64,000 bases of DNA from Acidobacteriota bacterium (GTDB lineage: Bacteria; Acidobacteriota; Blastocatellia; RBC074). Location: the NCBI GenBank assembly GCA_016715865.1, contig JADJXM010000033.1:1-64000 (forward strand), in the 5' to 3' direction. Numbering within the stretch: position 1 is the stretch's first letter; each line of letters opens with the position of its first letter. The position numbers were made by a program, and so were the translations under genes. The notes under the pieces are model-generated. The model was not told the origin of the DNA. It was given only the letters and a program-made list of their open reading frames with translations, and made no database searches. Below, piece by piece: positions 23,658-33,767 of the stretch.

Positions 23658-24311
23658 ATGAAATTACTCAGATCACTTACATTCGCCGCCATCGCAATAT
23701 TCGGGCTCTCCGCTGGTTTAGCGAGCCCGGGCGAGGCTCAGATCGGGCGCCAGGGCCAGCCGCCTTTGATCGATCCGAACATCGCGTCCGAGAAGGATCT
23801 GCTCGCGCTGCCACACCTCAATGCGGCGATCGTCAAGGGGTTGATCGAGCGCCGCCCCTTTCTCAGTATGACGGATCTGAATTCATTCCTCAGTCCTAAG
23901 CTCAACAAGGAACAACTGACGGCATTGTATGGAAAGATGTTCGTGCATATTAATCTCAATTCCGCATCCAGGGAAGAGATCCTCATGATTCCCGGTCTGG
24001 GAAATCGCATGGTGCGCGAGTTCTTCGAATACCGGCCCTATAAATCGCTGGCGCAGTTTCGTAAGGAGATCGGCAAGTATGTCAACGAGCAGGAAGTGGC
24101 GCGCCTCGAGCAGTACGTTTTCGTACCGATCAATTTGAACACGGCCAGCGACGCCGACATTCTGACGATTCCCGGACTCGGCAATCGAATGCTGCGAGAG
24201 TTCAAGGAGTATCGGCCGTATAAAAACATCGAGCAATTTCGCAAAGAGATCGGCAAGTACGTTAATGCCAAAGAAGTCTCGCGGCTGGAGCGATATGTCA
24301 CGCTCAACTAG
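23658..24311 (+). CDS. Secreted triple helix-hairpin-helix (ComEA-like) protein
   Basis: The start at 23658 follows GGAG. A signal peptide (1-28) precedes three tandem domains. Repeats 2 (97-157) and 3 (157-217) are almost identical: INLNSASREEILMIPGLGNR versus INLNTASDADILTIPGLGNR, each followed by EYRPYK and FRKEIGKYVN. Repeat 1 (38-96) is diverged and lacks IPGLGNR. INLNxAs-IPGLG is the ComEA/T2SK-type helix-hairpin-helix, which binds DNA in competence. No other competence genes are nearby, so a role in DNA binding or uptake is only suggested by the fold. The stop codon lies inside the start of a repeat element. Confidence 0.82.
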   Translation: MKLLRSLTFAAIAIFGLSAGLASPGEAQIGRQGQPPLIDPNIASEKDLLALPHLNAAIVKGLIERRPFLSMTDLNSFLSPKLNKEQLTALYGKMFVHINLNSASREEILMIPGLGNRMVREFFEYRPYKSLAQFRKEIGKYVNEQEVARLEQYVFVPINLNTASDADILTIPGLGNRMLREFKEYRPYKNIEQFRKEIGKYVNAKEVSRLERYVTLN

Positions 24312-24561
24312 TAGTCCATCACGCTGAATCTGATGAAAAAAGTGAATCGCAAAGGGCGCGGAGGAATTGAATCGCAAAGAACGCAAAGGACGCAAAGAAG
24401 AATTTAGAAGATAATTGCCCGAGTCAGAAACAATAGGCAATAATCCGAATCTCTCTTTCCATTAAAATCCTTTGCGTCCTTTGCGTTCTTTGCGATTCAA
24501 TTCTTCTGCGTCCTTTGCGATTCACTTTTTTCTATCAAATTCAGCATGATGAAGTACTAGT
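24307..24561. repeat. Long inverted-repeat element, copy 2 (diverged, ACTAGTA ends)
   Basis: The arms are about 100 bases each. The outer ends read ACTAGTAGTCCATCACGCTG and, as complement of the right end, ACTAGTACTTCATCATGCTG. Both continue into GAATC/GAATT, AAAAAAGTGAATCGC and several CGCAAAGGACGCAAAGG-type units. The core (about 24405-24465) shares CGGATTATTGCC with the other copies when read on the minus strand. The left end overlaps the stop codon of the helix-hairpin-helix gene. It is non-coding. Confidence 0.8.
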
Positions 24562-24600
24562 GGCTTATTGCATCGTCGAGACTGGCTGATGATCATAACA

Positions 24601-24642
24601 ATGAAACAAGGCCGGGAGATGATTCTCCCGGCCTTGTTTCAT
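24601..24642. terminator. Strong bidirectional hairpin terminator
   Basis: A perfect 19-base stem (24601-24619 with 24624-24642) surrounds a 4-base loop TGAT. The GC-rich inner part (GGCCGGGAGA) and outer AAAC/GTTT ends are typical of a bidirectional terminator. It lies between a plus-strand gene group ending at 24311 and the minus-strand gene ending at 24675, so it can serve both. Confidence 0.85.
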
Positions 24643-24674
24643 CTGTCTTCTATTTTCTACTGTAATGATGCAGT

Positions 24675-25658
24675 TCAGCATCCGGCCGGGAAGACAGGGA
24701 TGGCCCATCCGGCCTTGGTCAACGTCAGTTTATGAAGGTTTGATGCTCCATTGTATGCATTGGCCTGAGCCGCGGCATTCGCGTTGAAGTTGATCGACGC
24801 CCCGAGAATCGCAAAATCATTGGCCGCCCAGAGTTTCATCCAGCCGCTGCGGCCGCTGGGTATGAAAGTTTCGAAACGTGGAACCGTGCGCGGCTCGGTG
24901 TTGCTGATCGAGAATGCCTTCTGGCATCCGCCAGATGTCGTGAAGCTGAGCACGTTCTCGGCATCGTCATAGAGCAGTCCGAAGATCGATCCGATCGAAT
25001 CGCCGCTGATCGCCAGCGTGCCGCCGACCCGATTGAGGATGATCAGTGTGTCGTTGCCATCGACACGGCTGGGGATGTTCGACACCGCCAGCACCCGCGG
25101 AACAAGATTATAAAAGAATCCATCAAAAGGTATGAAAGCCGTTGTACCGTCATTCAGAATTGGAACCGTCTCGTTCGCTATCGCAGCTATCGACTCGGCC
25201 GCGAGATTGCCCGAATGACCGCTGGCCAGCTTCACATACTCATCGCCGATGAGGTAGTTGAAATGACGCGGGATGCCGTAGTGGGTCGTCGCAACCGCTA
25301 CGATGTAGCCCTTAAAACCCGGATCGAAGTCCGAGGTCAGGAACGACGCCGTCTGATTGGCCGTCAGGCAAATGTAAGCATCCGCGACCGTGCAGCTGTT
25401 GGCCACGAAGAAGAGGTGGACAAACACGCTCTCGTAAATATTGGTGTTTGTGATATTAATGCGAGTGTTATCGACATTGCTAGCCGTCGCACTAGAAGAA
25501 TAGTAGTTGTAGAAAAGTATCGAACCGGCCTTCTGATCGCTGACACTTGAATCAGCCGGAAAAGGTGTGCCCGGATCCGCCGCGAATGCCGATACCGACA
25601 TCATTGCCAGAGCAATGATCGCCAGAACTGTTGACTTGAGTTTGCGTGAGGGTGACAT
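24675..25658 (-). CDS. Secreted protein of unknown function
   Basis: The 327-residue protein starts with a signal peptide (TVLAIIALAMMSVSAFAA) and then SDQKAGSILFYNYYSSSATA, DNTRINITNTN, VHLFFVANSCTVADAYICL, FNYLIGDEYVKLASGHSGN and a C-terminal Cys. I recall similar secreted proteins in Acidobacteria, but no function. The mostly beta, Thr/Asn-rich makeup and cysteine pairs fit an extracellular protein. AAGGAG precedes the ATG at 25658. Confidence 0.82.
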   Translation of the reverse strand: MSPSRKLKSTVLAIIALAMMSVSAFAADPGTPFPADSSVSDQKAGSILFYNYYSSSATASNVDNTRINITNTNIYESVFVHLFFVANSCTVADAYICLTANQTASFLTSDFDPGFKGYIVAVATTHYGIPRHFNYLIGDEYVKLASGHSGNLAAESIAAIANETVPILNDGTTAFIPFDGFFYNLVPRVLAVSNIPSRVDGNDTLIILNRVGGTLAISGDSIGSIFGLLYDDAENVLSFTTSGGCQKAFSISNTEPRTVPRFETFIPSGRSGWMKLWAANDFAILGASINFNANAAAQANAYNGASNLHKLTLTKAGWAIPVFPAGC

Positions 25659-26095
25659 TTTGTATTTCTCCTTTGAACTGCCTTAATGTCTGGTTTTTGG
25701 ATCCCTCCATTGAAAACCATAAATGAACAGGAGATAAGTCAAAGATATGATCTATCTTCCTTATCTTTACAATTACGACTGGTTACGGTTCTTAAGCAAA
25801 GTCGAGTTGGGTGAAGGTCGCAAGGTTTGCTGGCAAATCAGCGATCTTGATAACGATATCCTGGTCGGTAATCGAAATACATTAACCAACCCATCTTTTC
25901 TGATCGCGGGGCATATTAAGCGCTCCATGAGGTTTACGAAAAAGCGCTTAACCAATCCGGCTTATATCATATCGGTAGACGCATATCAAGAAATTTTCCA
26001 TGCCAGGATTTTCCGGTATGACAGCCATCTCATCTACCCTGATTCAGGCTTATCGAGAATTCCCGTTGTTTGGAAAGACCTGTCGAATGGCTTTT
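25659..26095. other. Intergenic region, no credible gene
   Basis: This is about 440 bases of lower-GC sequence. A plus-strand ORF at 25747-26130 (127 codons) has GGAG 12 bases upstream but no recognisable domain, and its codon use is unlike neighbouring genes, so I do not call it. The region should contain the promoter of the secreted protein that starts at 25658. Confidence 0.4.
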
Positions 26096-26332
26096 CTATT
26101 TTTCATCACCAATCTCAACGAGGTTGTTGACATTATGGTGCCACTGTTCGGGTAAGGGTTGAGGGCCGGGTTTGATGCCGGCGATATCAGGGTCTTCGCC
26201 GCCAAATTCAATTGTCGTGCTCGCCTTCAGCTTTTTGGTTTCGATCCGTCTCGTCTCTTTATCCTTCTGCTTCATTGCACGGGCTTTCTCTTTTTCACGT
26301 TTCTGGAATGTCTGCTTCGTTTTTTTTGCCAT
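26096..26332 (-). CDS. Small lysine-rich conserved hypothetical protein
   Basis: The protein has 78 residues. The first 35 are almost all basic or polar helix (MAKKTKQTFQKREKEKARAM); the second half is neutral to acidic (STTIEFGGEDPDIAGIKPGP). Small proteins starting MAKK-QTFQKR are found next to RNA-related genes in several phyla and may bind RNA or ribosomes; that is inference. It follows an RRM protein on the same strand with about 70 bases between. Confidence 0.65.
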   Translation of the reverse strand: MAKKTKQTFQKREKEKARAMKQKDKETRRIETKKLKASTTIEFGGEDPDIAGIKPGPQPLPEQWHHNVNNLVEIGDEK

Positions 26333-26402
26333 CCTGATAGATCCCTGTTTGTAGTTTTATTGACTGTCTTTGAGAGGGGCGAGGGACTGCGGGTCCAGGC
26401 GC

Positions 26403-26996
26403 TTAACTCTGCGAATTATCGATATCCCCGTCATTATCACGGTCGGTCAATGTTTTCTCGTCTGAATCGATGCTGTCGAAATCATCAAATTCGTCGTAAT
26501 CATCAATATCATCATAATCATCGTAATCATCGTCAGTCTCGCCGAAGAACTGACCTCTGACAACCTCGCGCATCGGTCCCTTTGGGGATCGTTCAGACCC
26601 GGGCTTGTTTTTTGCTTTGCCGCGGCTGCGTTGTGGTGAGGCATCAGGACCAAAATTCGGGTTCGGCTTATTAACTGGAGGATTATCAACAGATGTATCC
26701 GCGGTTGAGTAGGGCGGGGATGACGAAGGTCGAAATGGCCCTCTGTCGTCCCTTGGCCGAGCCTCCTTGACTGTCAGTGGGTTGCCCTTAAACGACTTGT
26801 TATTGAAAGAGCGTATAGCTTCTGTGGCATGCGCATCCTCCCTGAACTCGAGAAAAGCGAAGCCGCGTTGTCTGCCGGTTTCCCGATCAGTTGGAACAGA
26901 GATGAAAGAGAGCGGCCCTACTTCGGAGAAGTGCTCCCTTAATTCCGTTTCAGTGAAATTATTCGGGAGATTCCCTACAAAAAGACGAATTGCCAT
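26403..26996 (-). CDS. RNA-binding protein, RRM with acidic tail
   Basis: Residues 1-80 form an RNA recognition motif with RNP2 (LFVGNL) and RNP1 (RGFAFLEF). Residues 82-150 are a disordered Pro/Ser/Lys linker. The tail (about 155-197) is extremely acidic with a run of Asp and Tyr (DDDYDDYDDIDDYDEFDDF). Bacterial RRM proteins are usually around 80-110 residues with a Gly/Arg tail, so this 197-residue form is unusual. AGAGGATCA precedes the ATG. A second, standard RRM gene lies just upstream. Confidence 0.9.
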   Translation of the reverse strand: MAIRLFVGNLPNNFTETELREHFSEVGPLSFISVPTDRETGRQRGFAFLEFREDAHATEAIRSFNNKSFKGNPLTVKEARPRDDRGPFRPSSSPPYSTADTSVDNPPVNKPNPNFGPDASPQRSRGKAKNKPGSERSPKGPMREVVRGQFFGETDDDYDDYDDIDDYDEFDDFDSIDSDEKTLTDRDNDGDIDNSQS

Positions 26997-27121
26997 TGAT
27001 CCTCTGGTTATGATATCTGCATCAGCCTCACGACCGAATTAGCGCAGAGCGCCTCCGGTTGATAATTTTCAAACCGAAGGCGCTCTGCGAAAAGGGTCAC
27101 GGGTACTTTGAATTTCGAGGT

Positions 27122-27436
27122 TTAGTAGCGTGAGCGTCCGCCGCCGCCGCCGCGACCACCGCCGAAGCCGCCGCCACCGCTGCGATTTTCACGCGGTTTG
27201 GCCTCATTCACGGTCAGGCTGCGGCCATCCACTTCCGAACCATTGAACTTGGCGATAGCGGCCTCGCCTTCAGCTTTCGATGACATTTCCACGAAGCCAA
27301 AACCACGCGAACGGCCGGTGTCTCGATCAGTCACCATCGAAGCGGATTCGACTGAACCAACCTCGGTAAAGAGACGTGTTAAATCCTCTTCGGTTGTGTT
27401 GAATGAGAGATTACCGACATAGAGTTTCATAGACAT
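27122..27436 (-). CDS. RNA-binding protein, RRM with Gly/Arg tail
   Basis: The 104 residues are a single RRM (RNP2 LYVGNL at 5-10, RNP1 RGFGFVEM at 44-51) followed by a Gly/Arg-rich tail (GGGGFGGGRGGGGGRSRY). This is the cyanobacterial Rbp/bacterial RRM type, thought to act as an RNA chaperone, often cold-responsive. The ATG at 27436 (MSMKLYVG) or 27430 could be the start. It is upstream of, and on the same strand as, the longer RRM gene. Confidence 0.9.
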   Translation of the reverse strand: MSMKLYVGNLSFNTTEEDLTRLFTEVGSVESASMVTDRDTGRSRGFGFVEMSSKAEGEAAIAKFNGSEVDGRSLTVNEAKPRENRSGGGGFGGGRGGGGGRSRY

Positions 27437-27663
27437 ATTGATATTCCTATCCCTGATGGGATTTTAAGAGAAGCTTCGAATCAGGTTTGCTTTCGTGAAA
27501 CGGCTGCAGCGAAGGCGCTTGATCGGGCGTTCAAAAAAGAACGGCTTCTAAAGTTAATTTGAGCCTGCTCTCGAACTATCCATAACGCCGCCGCTAATGG
27601 TCTTAGTGGCTTGGGCGCATCCGTTAATGCGCGAGAGAAGAAGTGAACAATTCAGATACTGGA

Positions 27664-27930
27664 CTATTTTCCATGGATTTGCAACCCGGTTGGCCATTCC
27701 TCTCTCCGCGATTCGCTCATGGCGATCACTCGTTTGAGTTCCTTTCCGGCGAGACCAAAATACAAAGCCATCTCTTTAAGTTGCTCTTGACCATTATAAT
27801 CGGCCGGTTTCGAGCAGAAGCGTTCGATCCCGGGAGTAAAGTCCAGGCACCTCATTTTCTTTGGTGTTTTGTGCCCATTGGAGCACTGACCATCGGCCTG
27901 CTGGAGCACACACAGCTCACACAATATCAA
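27664..27930 (-). CDS. Small Cys-rich protein with TTG start
   Basis: The 88-residue protein has six cysteines: C4, C7 and C16 near the start (CELC, then GQCSNGHKTPKKM), C28 (RCLDFTPGIERFC, with C39), and a helical C-terminal half (QEQLKEMALYFGLAGKELKR). The Cys spacing suggests a small zinc-binding module. The TTG at 27930 is supported by GAGGTGATAAA directly upstream. I recall similar hypothetical proteins but no function. The composition is clearly protein-like on this strand, unlike the overlapping plus-strand ORF. Confidence 0.6.
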   Translation of the reverse strand: MILCELCVLQQADGQCSNGHKTPKKMRCLDFTPGIERFCSKPADYNGQEQLKEMALYFGLAGKELKRVIAMSESRREEWPTGLQIHGK

Positions 27931-28016
27931 TTTATCACCTCATTTCCTGAGCTTCATCACAATCTGGCATGACGCTCAGACTGATCATACATCAATCGAA
28001 GGCAATAATTCCCGAT

Positions 28017-28460
28017 TCAGTCGCGATCTTGAATCAGAGGATTCCGAACGACAATATCCGGATATCGATTGAAATCCCGATCAGCCGTCCACAGTTCCCT
28101 CACACCATGAACACGGCATAATGCTGCAACCCGGGCATCATGAACCTGAGGTCCTGTCACCCGGCCGTTTTCGATCGCAGTACGCAGATCTGTCCAATAG
28201 CCTTCAACTTCCGACAAAAGCGACAGGCCAGGTGATTCCATCCATGCTTCAATTTGCTCGATTGCAACAGGTAGTGGGGTCGGAGGATTGTAGATTCGGG
28301 GATGAGTTACTATGGCCAGAAATTCGTGAATGCAAGGCCAGGGAATAGCCCATCCCATCCTGCTTTCCGCCAGTGCAACTATCCTGGCATATGCCCTGTC
28401 ATGCCAGGGAGAGTCCTCCCTGTGAGCGTAAACAAGTATATTGGTATCAATGGCGATCAT
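28017..28460 (-). CDS. vapC: PIN-domain toxin (VapC-like ribonuclease)
   Basis: The 147-residue protein has the PIN-domain acidic residues D5 (MIAIDTNILVYAHRE), E46 (CIHEFLAIV), D108 (VHDARVAAL) and D127 or D129 (LWTADRDF). It is probably an endoribonuclease cutting tRNA or mRNA, held inactive by the antitoxin. Its ATG overlaps the antitoxin stop codon by four bases (28457-28460), the usual coupling in VapBC modules. Confidence 0.9.
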   Translation of the reverse strand: MIAIDTNILVYAHREDSPWHDRAYARIVALAESRMGWAIPWPCIHEFLAIVTHPRIYNPPTPLPVAIEQIEAWMESPGLSLLSEVEGYWTDLRTAIENGRVTGPQVHDARVAALCRVHGVRELWTADRDFNRYPDIVVRNPLIQDRD

Positions 28461-28702
28461 GCACCATGGCCTTCATAAATGAGATCGCGAATCCGTTCCC
28501 AATTGGCATCGGCCACTCCCGGTTGAAGTCCTTCACCCTTAAAAGTCGCCTTGCGCAAACGAAACTCGCGAGCTCTTTTGCGATCCGCCAATATTCGCCG
28601 AAGGCCACGCTCAATCAGATCCCGGACCGTTGTTTTGTCCCGCGCGGCAACTTTTCGGGCTTCTTCCAATAAACTATCGGAAATATTAACGGTAGTTTTC
28701 AT
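28457..28702 (-). CDS. vapB: VapB-like antitoxin
   Basis: The 81 residues begin with a beta strand and helix typical of ribbon-helix-helix DNA binding (MKTTVNISDSLLEEARKVAA, RDLIERGLRRIL) and end with a toxin-binding tail rich in Arg and Trp. Relatives belong to the DUF2191/VapB group. It likely binds its own promoter with VapC. No ribosome site precedes the ATG at 28702; see the promoter entry. Confidence 0.88.
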   Translation of the reverse strand: MKTTVNISDSLLEEARKVAARDKTTVRDLIERGLRRILADRKRAREFRLRKATFKGEGLQPGVADANWERIRDLIYEGHGA

Positions 28703-28710
28703 ATGGGTGT

Positions 28711-28739
28711 ATGTATCATAGGGTAAATCTGTATGTCAA
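28711..28739 (-). promoter_or_regulatory. Likely vapBC promoter, nearly leaderless
   Basis: On the minus strand TTGACA (28739-28734), a 17-base spacer and ATACAT (28716-28711) form a good housekeeping promoter. Transcription would begin about 2-3 bases before the vapB ATG, explaining the missing ribosome site. The hexamer GTATGT occurs twice across the promoter and may be part of an operator for the antitoxin. Confidence 0.55.
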
Positions 28740-28815
28740 CACAATCCTCCGGAAAAGCAATCCATTGACTCCGTATGACCATATGCTCGCAGTCTGGATA
28801 CCTGCATTCAAGAAA

Positions 28816-28845
28816 GAAAAGCGGCACTTGGTGGCGCCGCTTTTC
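28816..28845 (-). terminator. Rho-independent terminator of the C25 peptidase gene
   Basis: A 10-base stem GAAAAGCGGC/GCCGCTTTTC encloses a 10-base loop and on the minus strand is followed by TTTCTTTCT-like sequence. It lies 29 bases beyond the stop codon of the gene that ends at 28874. Confidence 0.75.
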
Positions 28846-28873
28846 AAGTCAGTGGGTCTGGATTTAAGACTGG

Positions 28874-31459
28874 TCATTTTCGGGACTTTTTGGTCAGGTT
28901 GACGCTGACATCGTCGTCATCGCTCGCAATCAACTGGATCTGGGCTCCGCTGACGGGACGTTGAAGCATCTGTATGACTGCTTCACCGTTCCTGACCCTG
29001 GTGCGGCCGAGGTGAACGATACCGTCTTTTGTCTGCTGGAAAGCCGTCAGCCTGGCGTTCTCGGCGGCGAATTTTACTTTCAGGGTGATCTGGTTGATCC
29101 AGTATGCCTGAAAGATATCCGGCAGTTTGCGTAACGGGCGCCTCGTCCACATCTCGAGGGTCGGATCGCCGAGGGCGTGCCACATGTATAAGTTGCTCGT
29201 AACCTGCCATTGAGTCGGCGCCAATGTCGTGCCTTCTACTCCGACCTGAGTGATCATATAGAGTTTGCCGTGGGTGAGGATGTCTCCCAGACGGCGCTTG
29301 CGGCTGTTTTCGCCGAAATCCTGGACAGTATCAGGCCAGACCGCGTCGAAGAATCCTCGAGTCAGGGCGCTGTTGGCCCATGTCGGGCTGTCACGCGTGT
29401 CGCCCAGGATACCAACGGCGCCGCCGTTCTCCAGCCGCAACAGGCGCTCGGCGAAATATTCACGATCGACCTCGGTGCCATAATCTCCGTCGGCCGTTTC
29501 ATTGTCGAACAGACCGCTCGAACAGTTGACGCTGAAGACCACCGGAAGCAGAGAACCATTGGTCACGTCTTCGTTGACATTGGTAGTCGTGAACTCGGGG
29601 TGGCCCCATCCGTCCTTCCATCCGTGATCGCGATGCAGGAAAAGGAACCGACCGGCGTTGAAAGCGTCGATGATGTTATCGGTGTCGCCATCCCAGGCGA
29701 ATCCGCTGTCCGCGCCGATCTCCGACGGTAAGAGCGTGCCGTTGTAGAATCGTCGGGGCGTGCTGTCGCCGTTATAGCTGCCATCGACAGTTTCAGTATA
29801 GATCCGGTCAACCGAGTAACCTTTGTCGATCAGCTCATCGCGCACCAGTTCCGATGTCTCGATGAAGCTGCGCTGATCACGTCCCTCCTGACCTCCGTTG
29901 CGGCAGCACTGGAATTGTGAAGCGATGCCAACATTCTTATAGAACGAGGTCGAGAATGGCGGATTCGATTCATAGTTAATGATCTTGTCGACGACTGTGT
30001 TGGCCTGATTCAGCGTATCGACGGGGATGCGGCCGATGGCGAAATCGGGCACGTCGTCATTCTGTCCCGAAAGCAGGGCATAGGGATAATCGGTTCCGGT
30101 TGTCGAGCTGCCGAAAGTATCCACGTAAAACGGTTCGATAAATTCCGCATCACCAAGCAGCAGGATATAGGACGGGCGGATGCCGCACCAGTTGAAACGT
30201 CCCTCGATGAATTCATCGATCTCTTCTTTTGTATCGGGGCCGCTGCCGCCGCCGTCATTGACGTTGAAGACCCTCGTAGTGATGCCTTTGTCGTGCTTCC
30301 ATTCGGCCAGGCGATCAGCCGCATCGCGAAAATCGGGATGCGTCAGGATGAGGAACTCCTCTCCGCCGCAGAGCAGCTTGCGAGTGGTTTCCTGGGTGAA
30401 GGACAAGAGCGTTTCACGGTTGATGACTGAGGTGTAGAAACCGTTCATGCCGTTATCAAAGGGATTCAGGGATTCCATGTTGATGAATGCGTCTTTGCCG
30501 CCTTCGAAAAAGACCTCGAATTCGACCGATTCATAGAGCGTCAGTTCCCGTGTCGCCGGGATATAGCTGCCTGCCGCGACGGTAAGTTGTGCTAACTCAA
30601 GATCGCGGGCCATGCCGAGGCGTCTGATCGACACGGTTTCGGCCGGGAAGGGTGAGTCTGATCCGTAGATCTTCTCGTTCTTAGTGAAATCCGGATCTTT
30701 GAAGCGTTCGGCCGGGAATTGGAGCTTATCGCTTTCGGCTGAGTCCCTGGCTTCCGGCTGTATTGGATGCAGATTTATCTTCAGGTTTTGAGACTTGCCG
30801 ACATTGAATTTGACCTGAGCATGGGCGCCCTGCGGCATGCCGATCAGCCGGTGCAGGACGGGGACGCCGGGGACTCCGGGTTCACCGACACCGAACTGGA
30901 TGCCTGGGATTTCGATCTCGGTATACAACTCGCCCTTGACCGCTACCGTCCACATCCTGGGTTCGCCGAAATTTATCGTTCCGCGGAGGTGTTTGTTGTC
31001 TGATTCTGAGATCTCGACCCTGGGCGGCATGTTGAATCTCTCTGTACCCACGCACGGCTTATCCGCCGGCATCATCGACAGGATATCCTGCCTCAGCGAC
31101 CAGCCGCGATTGGCCAGGTCTTCGGCGGCAAAGCTACGGTTGCTTACTCGCAGCTTGCGGACTTCTTCGGTGAAATCCCTGACGATCGACGCGCTCTGGC
31201 AGATGTCCCCGCCGGCGAAAGCCTCGGCCGCCTGTTTCATCTCTTTCGTCAGGCTATCGACCTGATCGACGGTCAAAGCGGTCTTCGACAATTGTGTAAT
31301 GCCATTGAGCAGATCATCGAATGCTTTCATGATTTCCTGCTCGGAGGGTGAAAAGGCCCTCGCCCTCTCCGAACCCGGCCATGACGGCAGGGAACTGATA
31401 ATCATCATTGCTATCAGTGCGATGACAGATATTTGTCGTGTATGGAACTTTTTGAACAT
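28874..31459 (-). CDS. Secreted gingipain-like cysteine peptidase (family C25)
   Basis: The start at 31459 (MFKKFHTRQISVIALIAMMI) follows AGGAGG; an upstream ATG at 31495 lacks such a site. The 861-residue product has a signal peptide, a propeptide-like region (about 30-330), and a C25 catalytic domain from about 370 (CGGEEFLILTHPDFRDAADR). The probable catalytic His is near 606 (LFLHRDHGWKDG) and Cys near 645 (VVFSVNCSSGLFDN). The C-terminal 90 residues form a beta domain. It is likely exported and active outside the cell. No type IX secretion C-terminal sorting domain is obvious. It is divergent from a transcription activator. Confidence 0.88.
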   Translation of the reverse strand: MFKKFHTRQISVIALIAMMIISSLPSWPGSERARAFSPSEQEIMKAFDDLLNGITQLSKTALTVDQVDSLTKEMKQAAEAFAGGDICQSASIVRDFTEEVRKLRVSNRSFAAEDLANRGWSLRQDILSMMPADKPCVGTERFNMPPRVEISESDNKHLRGTINFGEPRMWTVAVKGELYTEIEIPGIQFGVGEPGVPGVPVLHRLIGMPQGAHAQVKFNVGKSQNLKINLHPIQPEARDSAESDKLQFPAERFKDPDFTKNEKIYGSDSPFPAETVSIRRLGMARDLELAQLTVAAGSYIPATRELTLYESVEFEVFFEGGKDAFINMESLNPFDNGMNGFYTSVINRETLLSFTQETTRKLLCGGEEFLILTHPDFRDAADRLAEWKHDKGITTRVFNVNDGGGSGPDTKEEIDEFIEGRFNWCGIRPSYILLLGDAEFIEPFYVDTFGSSTTGTDYPYALLSGQNDDVPDFAIGRIPVDTLNQANTVVDKIINYESNPPFSTSFYKNVGIASQFQCCRNGGQEGRDQRSFIETSELVRDELIDKGYSVDRIYTETVDGSYNGDSTPRRFYNGTLLPSEIGADSGFAWDGDTDNIIDAFNAGRFLFLHRDHGWKDGWGHPEFTTTNVNEDVTNGSLLPVVFSVNCSSGLFDNETADGDYGTEVDREYFAERLLRLENGGAVGILGDTRDSPTWANSALTRGFFDAVWPDTVQDFGENSRKRRLGDILTHGKLYMITQVGVEGTTLAPTQWQVTSNLYMWHALGDPTLEMWTRRPLRKLPDIFQAYWINQITLKVKFAAENARLTAFQQTKDGIVHLGRTRVRNGEAVIQMLQRPVSGAQIQLIASDDDDVSVNLTKKSRK

Positions 31460-31837
31460 CCTGTCCTCCTTCAATTTACAAGCAACGACCAACATTTCGT
31501 TTCGCCGCAGCCGACGTTGACACCAGCGATTCGATCCGGGTATCGTCTGCTGTGGATACCACAGCAGGACATCTTCCCTGTTTGCTTTCGTTACTGCTTA
31601 TCTCAATTGCCGTGCCAGCTCTGTCAGCGGAGGAATGCGGAACTCGATCAGGCTGTTAAGCGATTGATAATGATTGGGATAGCGAGATCCGTGAGGCAGG
31701 CGATACGTGCCGGGAGAGATCATCGGATGGTCCAGGGACTAACAGTTTGGCGAGCCGGACTAACAGAACTGGTAGTCATCTTCGACGCCTCGGACTCACA
31801 ACGCCATAATGATTAAGTTTCCTGAGTACTCAAGAAC
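31460..31837. promoter_or_regulatory. Divergent regulatory region with hairpin and direct repeats
   Basis: This is 378 bases between the C25 peptidase and the FHA-AAA+ activator. A perfect 9-base inverted repeat CTGCTGTGG-ATA-CCACAGCAG spans 31547-31567. A direct repeat GGACTAACAG occurs at 31736-31745 and 31757-31766, 21 bases apart (two helical turns), about 70-100 bases before the activator start. The second feature resembles a tandem activator-binding site. No gene is evident. Confidence 0.5.
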
Positions 31838-33763
<1,926 letters not shown>

Positions 33764-33767
33764 GAAT

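Noticed and set aside
23700..24300. Tandem DNA repeats as a possible CRISPR array
   Set aside because: The periodicity is about 180 bases, in frame, and encodes helix-hairpin-helix domains; there are no short spaced repeats.
25747..26130. 127-codon plus-strand ORF before the lysine-rich small protein
   Set aside because: No recognisable motif, weak ribosome spacing and overlap with the 3' end of a more credible minus-strand gene.
27643..27972. 109-codon plus-strand ORF antisense to the Cys-rich protein
   Set aside because: The minus strand has the CxxC pattern, helix pattern and a good ribosome site; the plus strand has none.
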